Part shown: piece after piece, positions 52,935 through 62,497 of the stretch
Numbering within the stretch: position 1 is the first letter of the stretch
Layout: the number at the start of each line of letters is the position of its first letter
Source: Candidatus Gastranaerophilales bacterium
GTDB lineage: Bacteria > Cyanobacteriota > Vampirovibrionia > Gastranaerophilales > Gastranaerophilaceae
Reading direction: 5' to 3'
Length of the DNA stretch: 64,000 nt
NCBI GenBank assembly: GCA_944325065.1
Contig: CALUYS010000007.1
Coordinates: 1 to 64,000, forward strand
The notes under the pieces: model-generated
Seen by the model: only the letters and a program-made list of their open reading frames with translations
What the model was told of the DNA's origin: nothing
The model's database searches: none
Translations under genes and position numbers: made by a program

Positions 52935-54242
52935 TTATTCAATAATTTTATATAAAAGAGTTCTTGTTGGAGGCATCTTTGAACTATATTCAAATGCTTC
53001 ATTTACATTTTGCAAGGCTTCTAAAAAATTCTTTTCGTTATTATAATATATAGTTGCAATAGGTTCATTTTTATTTACTTTATCACCATAATGTTTATTT
53101 AAATAAATCCCAACATTTAAATCAATTTTATCATCTTTTCTGACTCTTCCTGCTCCTAAAAATTTACAAGCTTTTGCTATTTTTAAAGCATCAATATTTC
53201 TTATAAACCCATTTTGGTTGGATTTGATTATATATTGATTTTTTGTTGTGCCAAATAAAGAATAATTTGACAGAACATTACAATCACCATTTTGAGCATT
53301 AATCATTGTTTTAAATATATCTAATACTTTACCTGATTTTATTGACTCATCTATTGCATTGATAACATCCGTTTGTGTTTTAAACTTACCTGTTTTAAGG
53401 ATTATTGTTGAAATAAGCGAATAAGTAATTTCTTTTAAATCATTTGGCATATTACCTTTTAAGAACTCAATAGCTTCAATTAATTCTAATGAATTACCTA
53501 TAGCATGTCCCAATGGCATATTCATATCAGTAATACAGGCAATAATTTTTTTGTTTAATCGTTTGCCAATTTCAACCATTGTTTTTGCAAGTATTGTTGC
53601 ATCTTTTTTTGATTGTATAAAAGCACCAACACCAAACTTTACATCGAGTACTATATAATTTGCACCGCTTGCTATTTTCTTAGATACTATTGATGATGCA
53701 ATTAGAGGTATAATATTAACAGTTGCGGTTACATCTCGAAGTGCATAAATTTTTCCATCAGCAGGAGCTAGCGTTTTTGTTTGAGAAGACAATGCTATGT
53801 TTATTTTTCTTAATTGATTTAAAAATTTATCATCTGTTAAATTTACATTAAAACCAGGTATTGATTCAAATTTATCTATTGTACCACCTGTGTGTCCAAG
53901 ACCTCTACCTGAGAGTTTTGCAACTTTAAAGTCACCTAATGATGCGACAATTGGCATAAACATCATTGTTATTTTATCACCAACTCCACCACTTGAATGT
54001 TTATCGATTACATAATCGCCCAAAGAACTCAAATCCAAAATTTCACCTGAATCAACCATCGCTTTTGTTAGATATGTTGTTTCATCAATATCCATACCAA
54101 CAAAATATATTGCCATAAGTAAAGCTGAAATTTGGTAATCTTCAATTTCACCATTTAAATAACCATTAACAAAATATTCGATTTCTTCTTGATTTAAAGA
54201 TTGTTTTTGTTTTTTCTTTTCTATTAAATCAATGATATTCAT
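52935..54242 (-). CDS. Pyrimidine-nucleoside (thymidine) phosphorylase
   Basis: A 435-residue member of the thymidine/pyrimidine nucleoside phosphorylase family, which cleaves (deoxy)nucleosides to base and sugar-1-phosphate. The phosphate-binding loop DKHSSGGVGDK (residues ~84-94) and the SGRGLGHTGGTIDKFESIPG motif are intact. The C-terminal domain resembles a biotinyl-like fold (AKACKFLGAGRVRKDDKID). A GGAG site precedes the ATG. deoA and pdp types are not separable by eye. Confidence 0.93.
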   Translation of the reverse strand: MNIIDLIEKKKQKQSLNQEEIEYFVNGYLNGEIEDYQISALLMAIYFVGMDIDETTYLTKAMVDSGEILDLSSLGDYVIDKHSSGGVGDKITMMFMPIVASLGDFKVAKLSGRGLGHTGGTIDKFESIPGFNVNLTDDKFLNQLRKINIALSSQTKTLAPADGKIYALRDVTATVNIIPLIASSIVSKKIASGANYIVLDVKFGVGAFIQSKKDATILAKTMVEIGKRLNKKIIACITDMNMPLGHAIGNSLELIEAIEFLKGNMPNDLKEITYSLISTIILKTGKFKTQTDVINAIDESIKSGKVLDIFKTMINAQNGDCNVLSNYSLFGTTKNQYIIKSNQNGFIRNIDALKIAKACKFLGAGRVRKDDKIDLNVGIYLNKHYGDKVNKNEPIATIYYNNEKNFLEALQNVNEAFEYSSKMPPTRTLLYKIIE

Positions 54243-54294
54243 ATAATAACTCCAAATAAACTATTTAAATATTTTGTTATGTTTTATTTAAAGA

Positions 54295-54744
54295 CTATTT
54301 TTTGGTATTTAAATATTTAATAATTTCATCAGTTAAATCAACACCACCAACGAATATCATACGATAATCAATAACAGTATCTATTTTCTTTTCTTTAGCA
54401 ACAGCTTTTGTTGCATTTATTATATTATTATAAACTTCTTCTTCTTTTGCGACTTTAAATTTTAAAACAGTATCTTCTTTTGCTTTATATTCCTTTTGTG
54501 TTTGTTCTTCAAAATTTTTACGATTTATAGGTGAGTCTATCTTTTTGTATTCTTTTTCCTTTTGCATTAAGAATTTTTGTAAATCAAGCACTTTATCATC
54601 GACTTGTTTATAAACAGTTTTTGCATAATTATAATTTTGCTCTATTTTTTTATAATTAGCACAACCTAATATATCAGCATTTGCTTTTAAATTTACTGAA
54701 AATAGAACAACAAACGTAAATAATAAGACTTTTATTTTTTTCAT
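54295..54744 (-). CDS. Skp/OmpH family periplasmic chaperone
   Basis: A 149-residue exported protein. The signal peptide runs to about residue 23 (MKKIKVLLFTFVVLFSVNLKA, cleavage after ANA). The mature part is a long coiled coil (YAKTVYKQVDDKVLDLQKF to KEEEVYNNIINATKAV) ending in a short strand region (IDYRMIFVGGVDLTDEIIKYL), the layout of Skp, which carries unfolded outer-membrane proteins. It is evidence for an outer membrane. AAAGGAG precedes the ATG. Confidence 0.9.
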   Translation of the reverse strand: MKKIKVLLFTFVVLFSVNLKANADILGCANYKKIEQNYNYAKTVYKQVDDKVLDLQKFLMQKEKEYKKIDSPINRKNFEEQTQKEYKAKEDTVLKFKVAKEEEVYNNIINATKAVAKEKKIDTVIDYRMIFVGGVDLTDEIIKYLNTKK

Positions 54745-54819
54745 AAAAACTCCTTTTATTTTATAAAACTTATATTTATAATATTACCATATTCTTTAAA
54801 TTTTGACACATAAAATTAT

Positions 54820-55695
54820 TTATTTTTTTTGGAATATAATAATATATTCGTGTTTAAATATATAAAATCCGCCATATAATGCACGATATCGCCATAGATT
54901 AGCATTTTTTCCTTTGCATTTTTCATTACCTTCAATATTTTTAACAATAATAGATTTAGTTCTAAATCCTAATTTATTCATACGTGCCATACATTCAAAT
55001 CCAAGCGGCACAAGTTCGCCATTTGAATATTTATCACCTATAATTAAAGCTGCAAATCTATCCTTTTCCAAACAATCATATCCATTTTTTGCCACTTTTT
55101 CGAACAAACAATAAAAATCATTTGTTGACTTACAATTTGACAAATCTTCTTTCTTATCTGAAAACTTTATAATATCATCATAAGGTGGATGCAAGATAAG
55201 AAACTGAGCCTTTTCTTCGCCCATAATTTCAAGACGTGCTTTTATCTTATCAAGAACAGTTTCTGACGCACTATTTTCACAAATAATATTCATTTTGGTT
55301 ACTAAATCTTTTTTATTAAATTTTTGACTTACATAATCTACCAAATCTTCTTTTAATTCAACCCCAATACATCGTCTAGTCATATTTAAAGCTTCAATAC
55401 CTGATGTTCCAGAACCAAAAAATAAATCCAATACAATATCATTTTTTTTTGTAAAACGTTCAAATAATTGATTGGCTATTTGAGGGATATAGTTACCATG
55501 ATAGTCATAACTATGTCCATTCGATTTTTCACGTGATTCGAATTCCCATAATGTATTTGTTAATACATGCGAATAATTTTTCCAATTATTTAAATCAATA
55601 TCATTATATGGTTTTGTTAATACTTCTTTTTTTTCTACAAGTTTTAAATTAGTTTGGAATTGAGTTTTTTTTAAATTTTTACCAGATTTTACCAC
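54820..55695 (-). CDS. DNA methyltransferase (N4/N6 type), apparently solitary
   Basis: A 291-residue SAM-dependent DNA methyltransferase. Motif I LDLFFGSGTSGIEAL (89-103) binds SAM. Motif IV is HPPY (169-172) in LILHPPYDDII, a variant of the D/N/S-PPY catalytic loop. Motif I precedes IV, as in the alpha or gamma order, but no large target-recognition domain is present. No restriction enzyme or specificity gene flanks it. The start is uncertain: GTG at 55693-55695 follows direct repeats of gtggtaaaa-like sequence and lacks a clear ribosome site. Confidence 0.85.
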   Translation of the reverse strand: MVKSGKNLKKTQFQTNLKLVEKKEVLTKPYNDIDLNNWKNYSHVLTNTLWEFESREKSNGHSYDYHGNYIPQIANQLFERFTKKNDIVLDLFFGSGTSGIEALNMTRRCIGVELKEDLVDYVSQKFNKKDLVTKMNIICENSASETVLDKIKARLEIMGEEKAQFLILHPPYDDIIKFSDKKEDLSNCKSTNDFYCLFEKVAKNGYDCLEKDRFAALIIGDKYSNGELVPLGFECMARMNKLGFRTKSIIVKNIEGNEKCKGKNANLWRYRALYGGFYIFKHEYIIIFQKK

Positions 55696-55771
55696 TTATT
55701 ACACCACTTTTACTACTTTTTAAATTATAGTTACAAATCTTAATATTTAAATCATTAATATAGATGAACTA

Positions 55772-56344
55772 TCAATTTTCTTGTGTATTTTGACATAGCT
55801 CCATTAAAGTTTTTTGCCAATTATCTGTTTTTTCCATATAAAAATTCGCACCTTTATTTAAACAAGTTGTTTTATATTCTTTTTTATTTGAAGCAGTTAT
55901 AATGCCTATTTTTGTGTTTAAATTATTATATTTTATTATCTTTACTAATTCATCAAGTAAAATAAATCCTTCACGTTCAGTTGGAATAAACAAATCCATA
56001 ATAACAATTTTTATTTTATTTTTCTTGAATTTATCAATTGCATCATATATTTCTTTTGAAACAATAGGTGAAAACCCTATACGTTTAAACAAAACTTCAA
56101 GTTGATATGTAATCACTCCTAAATCATCTATAAGTAAAACTTTATCCAAATTTTGTTCATCTTCAATTTTTGAATATTGTGAAATATCTTTTTTTTCAAA
56201 ATTACATAAAGTTTTTATTCTTTTTAAAGCTAATACAAATGAATCACTAGTAATTTTACCATAATCCTCTATGGTACATTCTCCGAGTAAAAAAAATTCT
56301 TTTAAAAACTCTTCATCTAATTCATAAGTATATTTATTTGACAT
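55772..56344 (-). CDS. Receiver-domain response regulator with N-terminal extension
   Basis: A 190-residue protein. Residues ~66-185 form a phosphoacceptor receiver domain: acidic pair D73/D74 (LLIDDLG), phosphorylatable D117 (IVIMDLFIP), T150 (IGIITAS) and K172. The N-terminal ~60 residues are helical and acidic, with no recognised output domain. It therefore probably acts by phosphorylation-dependent protein contacts. No histidine kinase is nearby. It sits next to a 67-residue gene on the same strand. Confidence 0.88.
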   Translation of the reverse strand: MSNKYTYELDEEFLKEFFLLGECTIEDYGKITSDSFVLALKRIKTLCNFEKKDISQYSKIEDEQNLDKVLLIDDLGVITYQLEVLFKRIGFSPIVSKEIYDAIDKFKKNKIKIVIMDLFIPTEREGFILLDELVKIIKYNNLNTKIGIITASNKKEYKTTCLNKGANFYMEKTDNWQKTLMELCQNTQEN

Positions 56345-56370
56345 TCCAACCTCAAAATATATTTTCTATT

Positions 56371-56574
56371 TTACTTTAATAAAAAAAAATGCCACCATTT
56401 TTTTGTTGTATTTTTTTTATTTATATTTCGACTTATTTGATTTAATATTAAACTTAATTCTCTCTCATCTAAATCAAAATGAAACATCAAATCATCCAAA
56501 TACTTTTCGACATATTTTTGGACTTTTTTAACGTTTTCAGATTTTTTTAATGGTTTTATTTGCTCATCTTGCAT
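56371..56574 (-). CDS. Small basic hypothetical protein
   Basis: 67 residues from the ATG at 56572-56574. GGAG lies 8 nt before it, and an earlier ATG overlaps that site. The protein is Lys-rich and helical (VKKVQKYVEKYLDDLMFHFDLDERELSLILNQ), ending KKWWHFFLLK. It is cotranscribed with the receiver-domain protein downstream (26-bp gap) and may interact with it. No family is recognised. Confidence 0.65.
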   Translation of the reverse strand: MQDEQIKPLKKSENVKKVQKYVEKYLDDLMFHFDLDERELSLILNQISRNINKKNTTKKWWHFFLLK

Positions 56575-56642
56575 AAAAATTTTCTCCATTTTTAATATAA
56601 CGTGCTATTTAAAAAAAAACATTACTAAAATTGCTAATTTTG

Positions 56643-56651
56643 TGTTAATAT
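56643..56651 (+). promoter_or_regulatory. Extended -10 promoter of the methyltransferase gene, predicted leaderless
   Basis: TG-T-TAATAT is followed by 6 nt and the ATG at 56658. No ribosome site is present. Confidence 0.45.
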
Positions 56652-56657
56652 TAAAAT

Positions 56658-57377
56658 ATGTTGAAGTCTTTACCTATTTGGCAACAAAACCACCTAAACG
56701 AATGTATTCGATTAAATCTTTTTAAAAATAAAGATGTTTTAGAAGTTGGTGGAATAACAAATTATAAAATTACAAAAGAAGTTTTAAATACAAATTCTTG
56801 GATATCTTTTGATCCATCATTTAAAAAAGATTTTAAAAATGAATTTTGGGAACATAAAAATATTTATGTTCAAGATTTTAAATCCGATAAAAAATATGAT
56901 TTTATCATTGCAACAAATTCATTTGAACACATTCATAATTTAAATATTGTTTTTGATAAATTATACGATTTATTAAAACCTGGTGGAAAATTATCAGCAT
57001 TGTTTGGTCCTATTTGGTCTTGTTATAAAGGACACCATGTTTATATAAATTCCGATGTTAATTTTAACAATATCAGAATACCCAACTGGAGTCATCTTCT
57101 ATATTCATACGAAGAAATAAATCACATATTAATGCAACAATATAATAAAGATATTGTTAACAAATTAATGATACAATTTAACAATTGGAATTTTTTAAAT
57201 CATATGTTTTACGATGACTATTATAATTTAATCCATAATTCAAAATTTAAAGTTTTAGAATTTAGAGATTGGCATACATCTATTTACCCTGATAATAAAA
57301 CACAAAAAACTCTTGAAGAAAAATATAACAGGAAAAATTTTTCAACAGTCAGTATAAAAATACTTCTTGAAAAATAA
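56658..57377 (+). CDS. Class I SAM-dependent methyltransferase
   Basis: A 239-residue methyltransferase with the Rossmann SAM motif KDVLEVGGITNYK (motif I), a post-I acidic residue in WISFDPSF, and motif IV/V YDFIIATNSFEHIHNL with the LLKPGGKLSALFGP loop. This resembles small-molecule or sugar methyltransferases (type 11/12). The substrate is unknown. There is no ribosome site, and the -10 element places the start site at the ATG. It converges on era with a 3-bp gap. Confidence 0.83.
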   Translation: MLKSLPIWQQNHLNECIRLNLFKNKDVLEVGGITNYKITKEVLNTNSWISFDPSFKKDFKNEFWEHKNIYVQDFKSDKKYDFIIATNSFEHIHNLNIVFDKLYDLLKPGGKLSALFGPIWSCYKGHHVYINSDVNFNNIRIPNWSHLLYSYEEINHILMQQYNKDIVNKLMIQFNNWNFLNHMFYDDYYNLIHNSKFKVLEFRDWHTSIYPDNKTQKTLEEKYNRKNFSTVSIKILLEK

Positions 57378-57380
57378 GAA

Positions 57381-58262
57381 CTAAAATAATTTATTTTTTA
57401 TCAATTTTTTATTTTTTTTCCAATTTTTTTCAACTTTTACATTTAAATTTAAATAAACTTTCTTATCAAGAGTATTTTCAATTTCACATCGTGCTTCTGT
57501 ACCTATTTTTTTTAACATACTTCCATTTTTACCAATCAATATTCCTTTTTGCGACTTATGATTAACATAAATAATTGCAAAAATTTTATCTATATCATCA
57601 TTTTCTTCGTATTTTTCAATATTAACAAAAATACTATGAGGCACTTCGTCTTTTGTATTATTTAGAACTTTTTCGCGAATAATTTCACAAGCAATACTTC
57701 GAATTGTTTCATCCGTGACATATTCCTCCGGATAAATATTCTCCCCAAAAGGAAGATTTTCAAAAATAGCATCAATTAAGTTATCTATATTTTGTTTATT
57801 TATAGCTGAAATTTGAACAAAAAGTGTATTTTTATTAAAATATTTTTTATATTCTTCAATATTTTCTTTTAGTTCGTTTTCATTTTCAACCAAGTCTATT
57901 TTATTTAAAACAACAACTATATTTTTATTTTTAACTATATTATTAATAATCCATCTGTCACCATTTCCTATTTTTTGCGAAGCATCTAATAAGAACATGA
58001 TTAAATCGGTATCATTTGCACTTTCAACAACTTCATCAATTAAACATTCTCCTAGATTATCAAAGGGTTTATGAACTCCAGGTGTGTCAAAAAACACGAT
58101 TTGACCTCTTGTGTCGGTATAAATACCTCTCATACGTTTTCTTGTTGTTTGTGGTTTGTTGCTTGTTATAGCAATTTTTTGCCCTAAAATAGCATTAAGT
58201 AAAGTACTTTTTCCAACATTTGGACGACCTATAATTGACACAAATCCACATTTATTTTCCAT
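57381..58262 (-). CDS. era: GTPase Era
   Basis: Era, 293 residues, a GTPase that checks 16S rRNA 3'-end maturation. The G1 loop GRPNVGKST is at residues 12-20, the effector/G2 region contains PQTTRKRMRGIY, G3 is DTPGVHKP and G4 NKID. The C-terminal KH domain (GILIGKNGSMLKKIG) binds the anti-SD region of 16S rRNA. AAGGG precedes the ATG. Confidence 0.96.
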   Translation of the reverse strand: MENKCGFVSIIGRPNVGKSTLLNAILGQKIAITSNKPQTTRKRMRGIYTDTRGQIVFFDTPGVHKPFDNLGECLIDEVVESANDTDLIMFLLDASQKIGNGDRWIINNIVKNKNIVVVLNKIDLVENENELKENIEEYKKYFNKNTLFVQISAINKQNIDNLIDAIFENLPFGENIYPEEYVTDETIRSIACEIIREKVLNNTKDEVPHSIFVNIEKYEENDDIDKIFAIIYVNHKSQKGILIGKNGSMLKKIGTEARCEIENTLDKKVYLNLNVKVEKNWKKNKKLIKNKLF

Positions 58263-58344
58263 AACTTAAACCCTTGAATATTATCTTTATTTTGTTTATC
58301 GTATATAAAGTTCATATTTATGTCAATGATAAAAACAAGTAATA

Positions 58345-59328
58345 ATGATTAATCCACATAAAAAATTATTAAGTTATAATAGAAACAATATAGAAGAAGA
58401 AATTTTTTTTGGTTGTGTTTTAGTGCTTGATAAAAATAACAACATTTTGTACCAATCAAACAAAAATATTAAAAATTTTAAAGTCTGTCATCGTTCTTGT
58501 GCAAAACCAATGCAATTGAGTGTGTTGTTTGATTTGGGTTTTGATAATTTATTTAACGATGAACAAATTGCCATAATGGCAGCTTCTCATCAAGCAACTG
58601 ATTACCATATAAATCTTGTTAAGTCTGTTTTAAAGATAAATGATATTGATGAAAAATATTTAAAATGTCCTATTCATATGCCATACAATCAAAATATTTT
58701 AATTGATTATGTTAAAAACAATAAAGATATAAAAAATATACAAAATAATTGTAGCGGTAAACATGCATTTATGTTAACTATTTGCAAGCTTAACAATTGG
58801 GATATCAATACTTATTGTGATTATAATCATCCACTTCAAAAATTAATCATAAATAAACTTATTGAGTTGTGCAATATAAAAGGTCAAATAACAATTACAA
58901 AGGACGGATGTTTGTCTCCTATTATTATTTCAAGCCTTTATGAACTTGCATTTGGTTTTAAAAACCTTTTTCAAGACAAAAAATACAATCGCATAAAAGA
59001 AGCATACAAAAAATATCCAAAAGCAATTGGTGGAGATAACAACTTAGATACAGTTATTATGGAAAATACAAAAAATCTAGTTGCAAAAAATGGAGCAGGA
59101 GGCTTAATTTGCATTTATAATGATTTTAATAACGAAGTTTTATCAATAAAAATGGCAAATGGAAATAGTAAAAAAGCAAGAAACCTTATTGCTTTAAAAA
59201 TGATAAAAAAACTAAATTGGATTAATAAAATAGAATATAGAAATTTAAAATCACATCCTATTTTTGATGAAAATATTAGAGCTTTAAATGGAGAAATTGT
59301 TGGGAGAACTATTTATCATTTTTATTAG
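58345..59328 (+). CDS. L-asparaginase II (PF06089 type)
   Basis: A 327-residue member of the Asparaginase_II family found in Rhizobium and other bacteria, unrelated to the AnsA/AnsB fold. Motifs are CHRSCAKPMQLS and NNCSGKHAFMLTIC. It hydrolyses asparagine to aspartate and ammonia and is cytoplasmic. It starts soon after era's start, divergently, and its end overlaps the convergent hypothetical gene by 20 bp. No ribosome site is strong. Confidence 0.88.
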   Translation: MINPHKKLLSYNRNNIEEEIFFGCVLVLDKNNNILYQSNKNIKNFKVCHRSCAKPMQLSVLFDLGFDNLFNDEQIAIMAASHQATDYHINLVKSVLKINDIDEKYLKCPIHMPYNQNILIDYVKNNKDIKNIQNNCSGKHAFMLTICKLNNWDINTYCDYNHPLQKLIINKLIELCNIKGQITITKDGCLSPIIISSLYELAFGFKNLFQDKKYNRIKEAYKKYPKAIGGDNNLDTVIMENTKNLVAKNGAGGLICIYNDFNNEVLSIKMANGNSKKARNLIALKMIKKLNWINKIEYRNLKSHPIFDENIRALNGEIVGRTIYHFY

Positions 59329-60013
59329 TCTCTTCATATATATTTACATTATTTCTCAATACCCCAATTGAAAACCCGAGTGCTTCTTTTTCATAAATCA
59401 TTAGCTTTTCGAGTATTTTTATTTCTTTCATATTTAAACTTTTTAAAAGATTTTTGTTAGACTTTGTCAAAAGTTTTATAAATTTGGGATTCTTTTTTGC
59501 ATCAACAAAGGGATATTGGTGTTTATACTCTAAATAACTATATATTTTAAAAAGAAAGACATGGTATTCAAAAGAACTATCGTATAAAATCATATCATCA
59601 GTTTCAAAGTCTAATTTTACTTTATTGCCATTTAAAAGCAACATAATATTCAATACAAAAGCCCAAATACCTTTAATTTTAGGAATAAAACCTTGATACA
59701 AATATAAATTTGACTGCATAGTTTGGTTAAAAATAATTTTGTGTGTTTTGACATTATTTTTTTGGAAAAAATCAAGAAATTTTTGCTTATCTATTTCATT
59801 TAAGTAAGAAATTTTGTCATCATTTTCATTATCTAAACATAACTCAAAAGATGACAAAATTTCTGACATTTCTTCAATAACTTTATTTTGTTTATTATCA
59901 TATTCATTTTTAAAAGCTTCCTCGTCAAATTCAAAAGTGTACTTTTTCTTTAAAAAAGGAAGTTGACATGACCAATATATATCATGAATTAATAATTTTA
60001 ATTTATTTATCAT
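59309..60013 (-). CDS. Hypothetical protein, Lys/Asn-rich
   Basis: A 234-residue protein of unknown family, alpha-helical and acidic near the N-terminus (DIYWSCQLPFLKKKYTFEFD). A hydrophobic stretch IKGIWAFVLNIMLLL may be membrane-associated. It has no signal peptide. The C-terminal 20 bp overlap the asparaginase gene convergently, and no ribosome site is evident before its ATG. Confidence 0.65.
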   Translation of the reverse strand: MINKLKLLIHDIYWSCQLPFLKKKYTFEFDEEAFKNEYDNKQNKVIEEMSEILSSFELCLDNENDDKISYLNEIDKQKFLDFFQKNNVKTHKIIFNQTMQSNLYLYQGFIPKIKGIWAFVLNIMLLLNGNKVKLDFETDDMILYDSSFEYHVFLFKIYSYLEYKHQYPFVDAKKNPKFIKLLTKSNKNLLKSLNMKEIKILEKLMIYEKEALGFSIGVLRNNVNIYEETNKNDK

Positions 60014-60134
60014 ATTACTATTTAAAACTATATCATATTTTTTAACAAAAAATTAATAAAATGTAACAATTAAATAACTTAAAAATTTTGTTTTATAATA
60101 TAAAAATAAGATATTTTTTTATAGAGGATTTTTT

Positions 60135-61562
60135 ATGAATAAAATGCAGTTCCATTTTATTGCAATTGGTGGAATAGGTATGAGTGGATGTGCAAAATAC
60201 TTACTTAAAAAGGGATACAAAGTTTCAGGTTCTGACATTGAAGATAGTAAATACTTAAATCCTTTACGTGAAATGGGTGCAGAAATATTTATTGGACACG
60301 ATGAAAAAAATATTAAAGACAAAAAAAACTTGGTTGTTGTTGTTTCAACAGCAATACATAAAGATAATCCTGAGTTAATAAAGGCAAAAAAACTCGGTTT
60401 AAAGATATTTCATAGATCTGATTTATTAAGCTATATAGCAAAAAAAACACAAGATGAAGAAAAGGCAATATTTTTTGGTTTTTCAGGAACTCACGGTAAA
60501 ACAACTACATCAGGATTATGTTCTTATATTCTAAATAAAACCAATAAGAAATCATCTTTTATAGTAGGTGGAATAATCCCTGAAATCAATACAAATGCTC
60601 TCTATAATGGTGATGATTATTTTGTTGCAGAGTTAGATGAATCCGATGGTACAATTGTGAAATATTCACCAAACATTAGCGTTATTAATAATCTTGAATT
60701 AGATCATATTGACTTTTATAAAGATGGGCTTATTTCTTTATTTGAAACTTTTGATACTTATATTTCAGGTTTGAAAACAAATAGTATTGTTATTATAAAT
60801 AAAGATAATGAAAATACGATGGAATTATTAAAAAGACATAAAAATAAAAACTTAAAATTTGTAACCTTTTCGCTGCTTGACAAAACCGCAAATTACTATG
60901 CAGGTGAAATAAATTATATTGATTTAGGTTCAAAATTTAATGTATACGAAAATGGACAACTTCTTGGAATGATAGAAATTAGTATACCAGGAGAGCATAA
61001 TATATATAACGCACTAAGCGTTACAAGTGCACTTTTGGAAGCTGGTTTTGAATTTAATAACATAAGTCAATATTTTGTTGGTTTCACAGGTATGGGAAGG
61101 CGATTTCAAAAAATAGCCGAATTTAATAATATCATAGTGATTGATGATTATGGACATCATCCTACAGAAATAGGTTCCACGTTAAAAAGTATCTCTCATT
61201 CCAAAAGGAGAAAAGTTGCAATATTCCAACCTCATAGATATACAAGATTACAAGGTCTTTGGAATGAATTTATTGAGTGTTTTAAAAATAGCAATATCGA
61301 TTTACTTATTGTAACTGATGTTTATGCTGCAAGCGAATTTGAAATTCAAAATATCAATTCACAAACATTTGTTGAGGATTTTAAAGCTAAATCAAAAATC
61401 GAAGCAGTTTATATAAAAGGAACAATAAAAGAAACATCTGAAAATATTTTGCCATTTTTAAAACCAAATGACCTTGTATTGACATTTGGTGCAGGTGATA
61501 TTACTAAAATGGGAACATATTTAGAAAAAAATTATCTAAATTTAATAAAAAATAAGGCATAA
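60135..61562 (+). CDS. murC: UDP-N-acetylmuramate-L-alanine ligase
   Basis: MurC, 475 residues, the first amino-acid addition in peptidoglycan synthesis. The N-terminal UDP-binding Rossmann motif IGGIGMSGCAKYLL is at 11-24, the ATP loop GTHGKTTTSG is near 119, and the metal-binding ELDESDGTI region and FNNIIVIDDYGHHPTEI follow. An AGAGGA site precedes the ATG. It starts the murC-murB-ddl-ftsQ cell wall/division cluster; the stop and murB start are 3 bp apart. Confidence 0.97.
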   Translation: MNKMQFHFIAIGGIGMSGCAKYLLKKGYKVSGSDIEDSKYLNPLREMGAEIFIGHDEKNIKDKKNLVVVVSTAIHKDNPELIKAKKLGLKIFHRSDLLSYIAKKTQDEEKAIFFGFSGTHGKTTTSGLCSYILNKTNKKSSFIVGGIIPEINTNALYNGDDYFVAELDESDGTIVKYSPNISVINNLELDHIDFYKDGLISLFETFDTYISGLKTNSIVIINKDNENTMELLKRHKNKNLKFVTFSLLDKTANYYAGEINYIDLGSKFNVYENGQLLGMIEISIPGEHNIYNALSVTSALLEAGFEFNNISQYFVGFTGMGRRFQKIAEFNNIIVIDDYGHHPTEIGSTLKSISHSKRRKVAIFQPHRYTRLQGLWNEFIECFKNSNIDLLIVTDVYAASEFEIQNINSQTFVEDFKAKSKIEAVYIKGTIKETSENILPFLKPNDLVLTFGAGDITKMGTYLEKNYLNLIKNKA

Positions 61563-61565
61563 TAT

Positions 61566-62477
61566 ATGATTATTGAAAAAAATTATAATTTAAAAAATTT
61601 AAATACATTAAAAATAGATACAATTGGGAAAAATGTTTATTTTCCTGAAACTGAAAATGAACTTGTTGAAATATTAAAAAACAATAAAAATGTTAAAGTT
61701 TTAGGCAATGGTTCCAATGTATTAATTTCAAGTTTCAATCCAAATTGTGATTTTGTTATTACATCAAAATTAAATGAAATTATCTTTGAAGACGAAAAAA
61801 CAATAAAAGCTCAAGTAGGATCTTTTGGAGTACAACTTTCAAAACTTGCCTATGAAAAAAGTCTAAGTGGTTTTGAATTTCTAATAGGTTTTCCATCAAC
61901 TGTTGGTGGAGCTGTTTATATGAATGCTTCTTGTCATAATCAATTTATAAGTGACAATTTTTTCTCTTGTGTTGTTTATGATATTAAAAATGATAAACAA
62001 ATTGTTTTATCAAAAGATGATATGCAATTTGATTATAGGAAATCAATTCTTCAAAATGGGAATTATATTGTTCTCAATGCGACTTTTATATTAAATAAAG
62101 GCGATAAAAATCAAATTAATGAAATAATGAATCGTAATTTGGAATTCAGAAAAACACGTCAGCCAAGTTTAAAACTTCCAAATGCAGGAAGTATTTTTAA
62201 AAATCCACAGGGAGATAGTGCTGGCAGATTGCTTGATTTAAGTGGAGTTAAAGTTTTTAATATAAATGGAGCTAAAGTATGGGAAAATCATGCTAACTTC
62301 ATAATTAATAAAAATAATGCAACATCACTTGATATTTTAAAATTAATGGAGCTTATGAAAAATGTTGTTTATGATAGATATAAAATTAATTTAGAGCCTG
62401 AAATCGAGTTTATTGATGGTGATAATGAAGAAGAAAATAAGATTTGGGCTAGTTTAAAAAGTAAAAAAGAGTATTAA
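61566..62477 (+). CDS. murB: UDP-N-acetylenolpyruvoylglucosamine reductase
   Basis: MurB, 303 residues, the FAD enzyme that reduces enolpyruvyl-UDP-GlcNAc to UDP-MurNAc. FAD-binding segments are VLGNGSNVLIS and GFPSTVGGAVYMNASCH. The catalytic serine region NAGSIFKNPQGDSAGRLLD and the C-terminal glutamate region (LEPEIEFID) are present. It is type II-like in length. It begins 3 bp after the murC stop, implying coupling. Confidence 0.97.
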   Translation: MIIEKNYNLKNLNTLKIDTIGKNVYFPETENELVEILKNNKNVKVLGNGSNVLISSFNPNCDFVITSKLNEIIFEDEKTIKAQVGSFGVQLSKLAYEKSLSGFEFLIGFPSTVGGAVYMNASCHNQFISDNFFSCVVYDIKNDKQIVLSKDDMQFDYRKSILQNGNYIVLNATFILNKGDKNQINEIMNRNLEFRKTRQPSLKLPNAGSIFKNPQGDSAGRLLDLSGVKVFNINGAKVWENHANFIINKNNATSLDILKLMELMKNVVYDRYKINLEPEIEFIDGDNEEENKIWASLKSKKEY

Positions 62478-62497
62478 AATTATATTACGATAAAAAA

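Noticed and set aside
52801..55560. Attachment-site repeat between the tRNA-Lys 3' end and sequence near 55540
   Set aside because: Only 8 bp (gattcgaa) are shared and the second site is inside the DNA methyltransferase gene on the wrong side of the tRNA.
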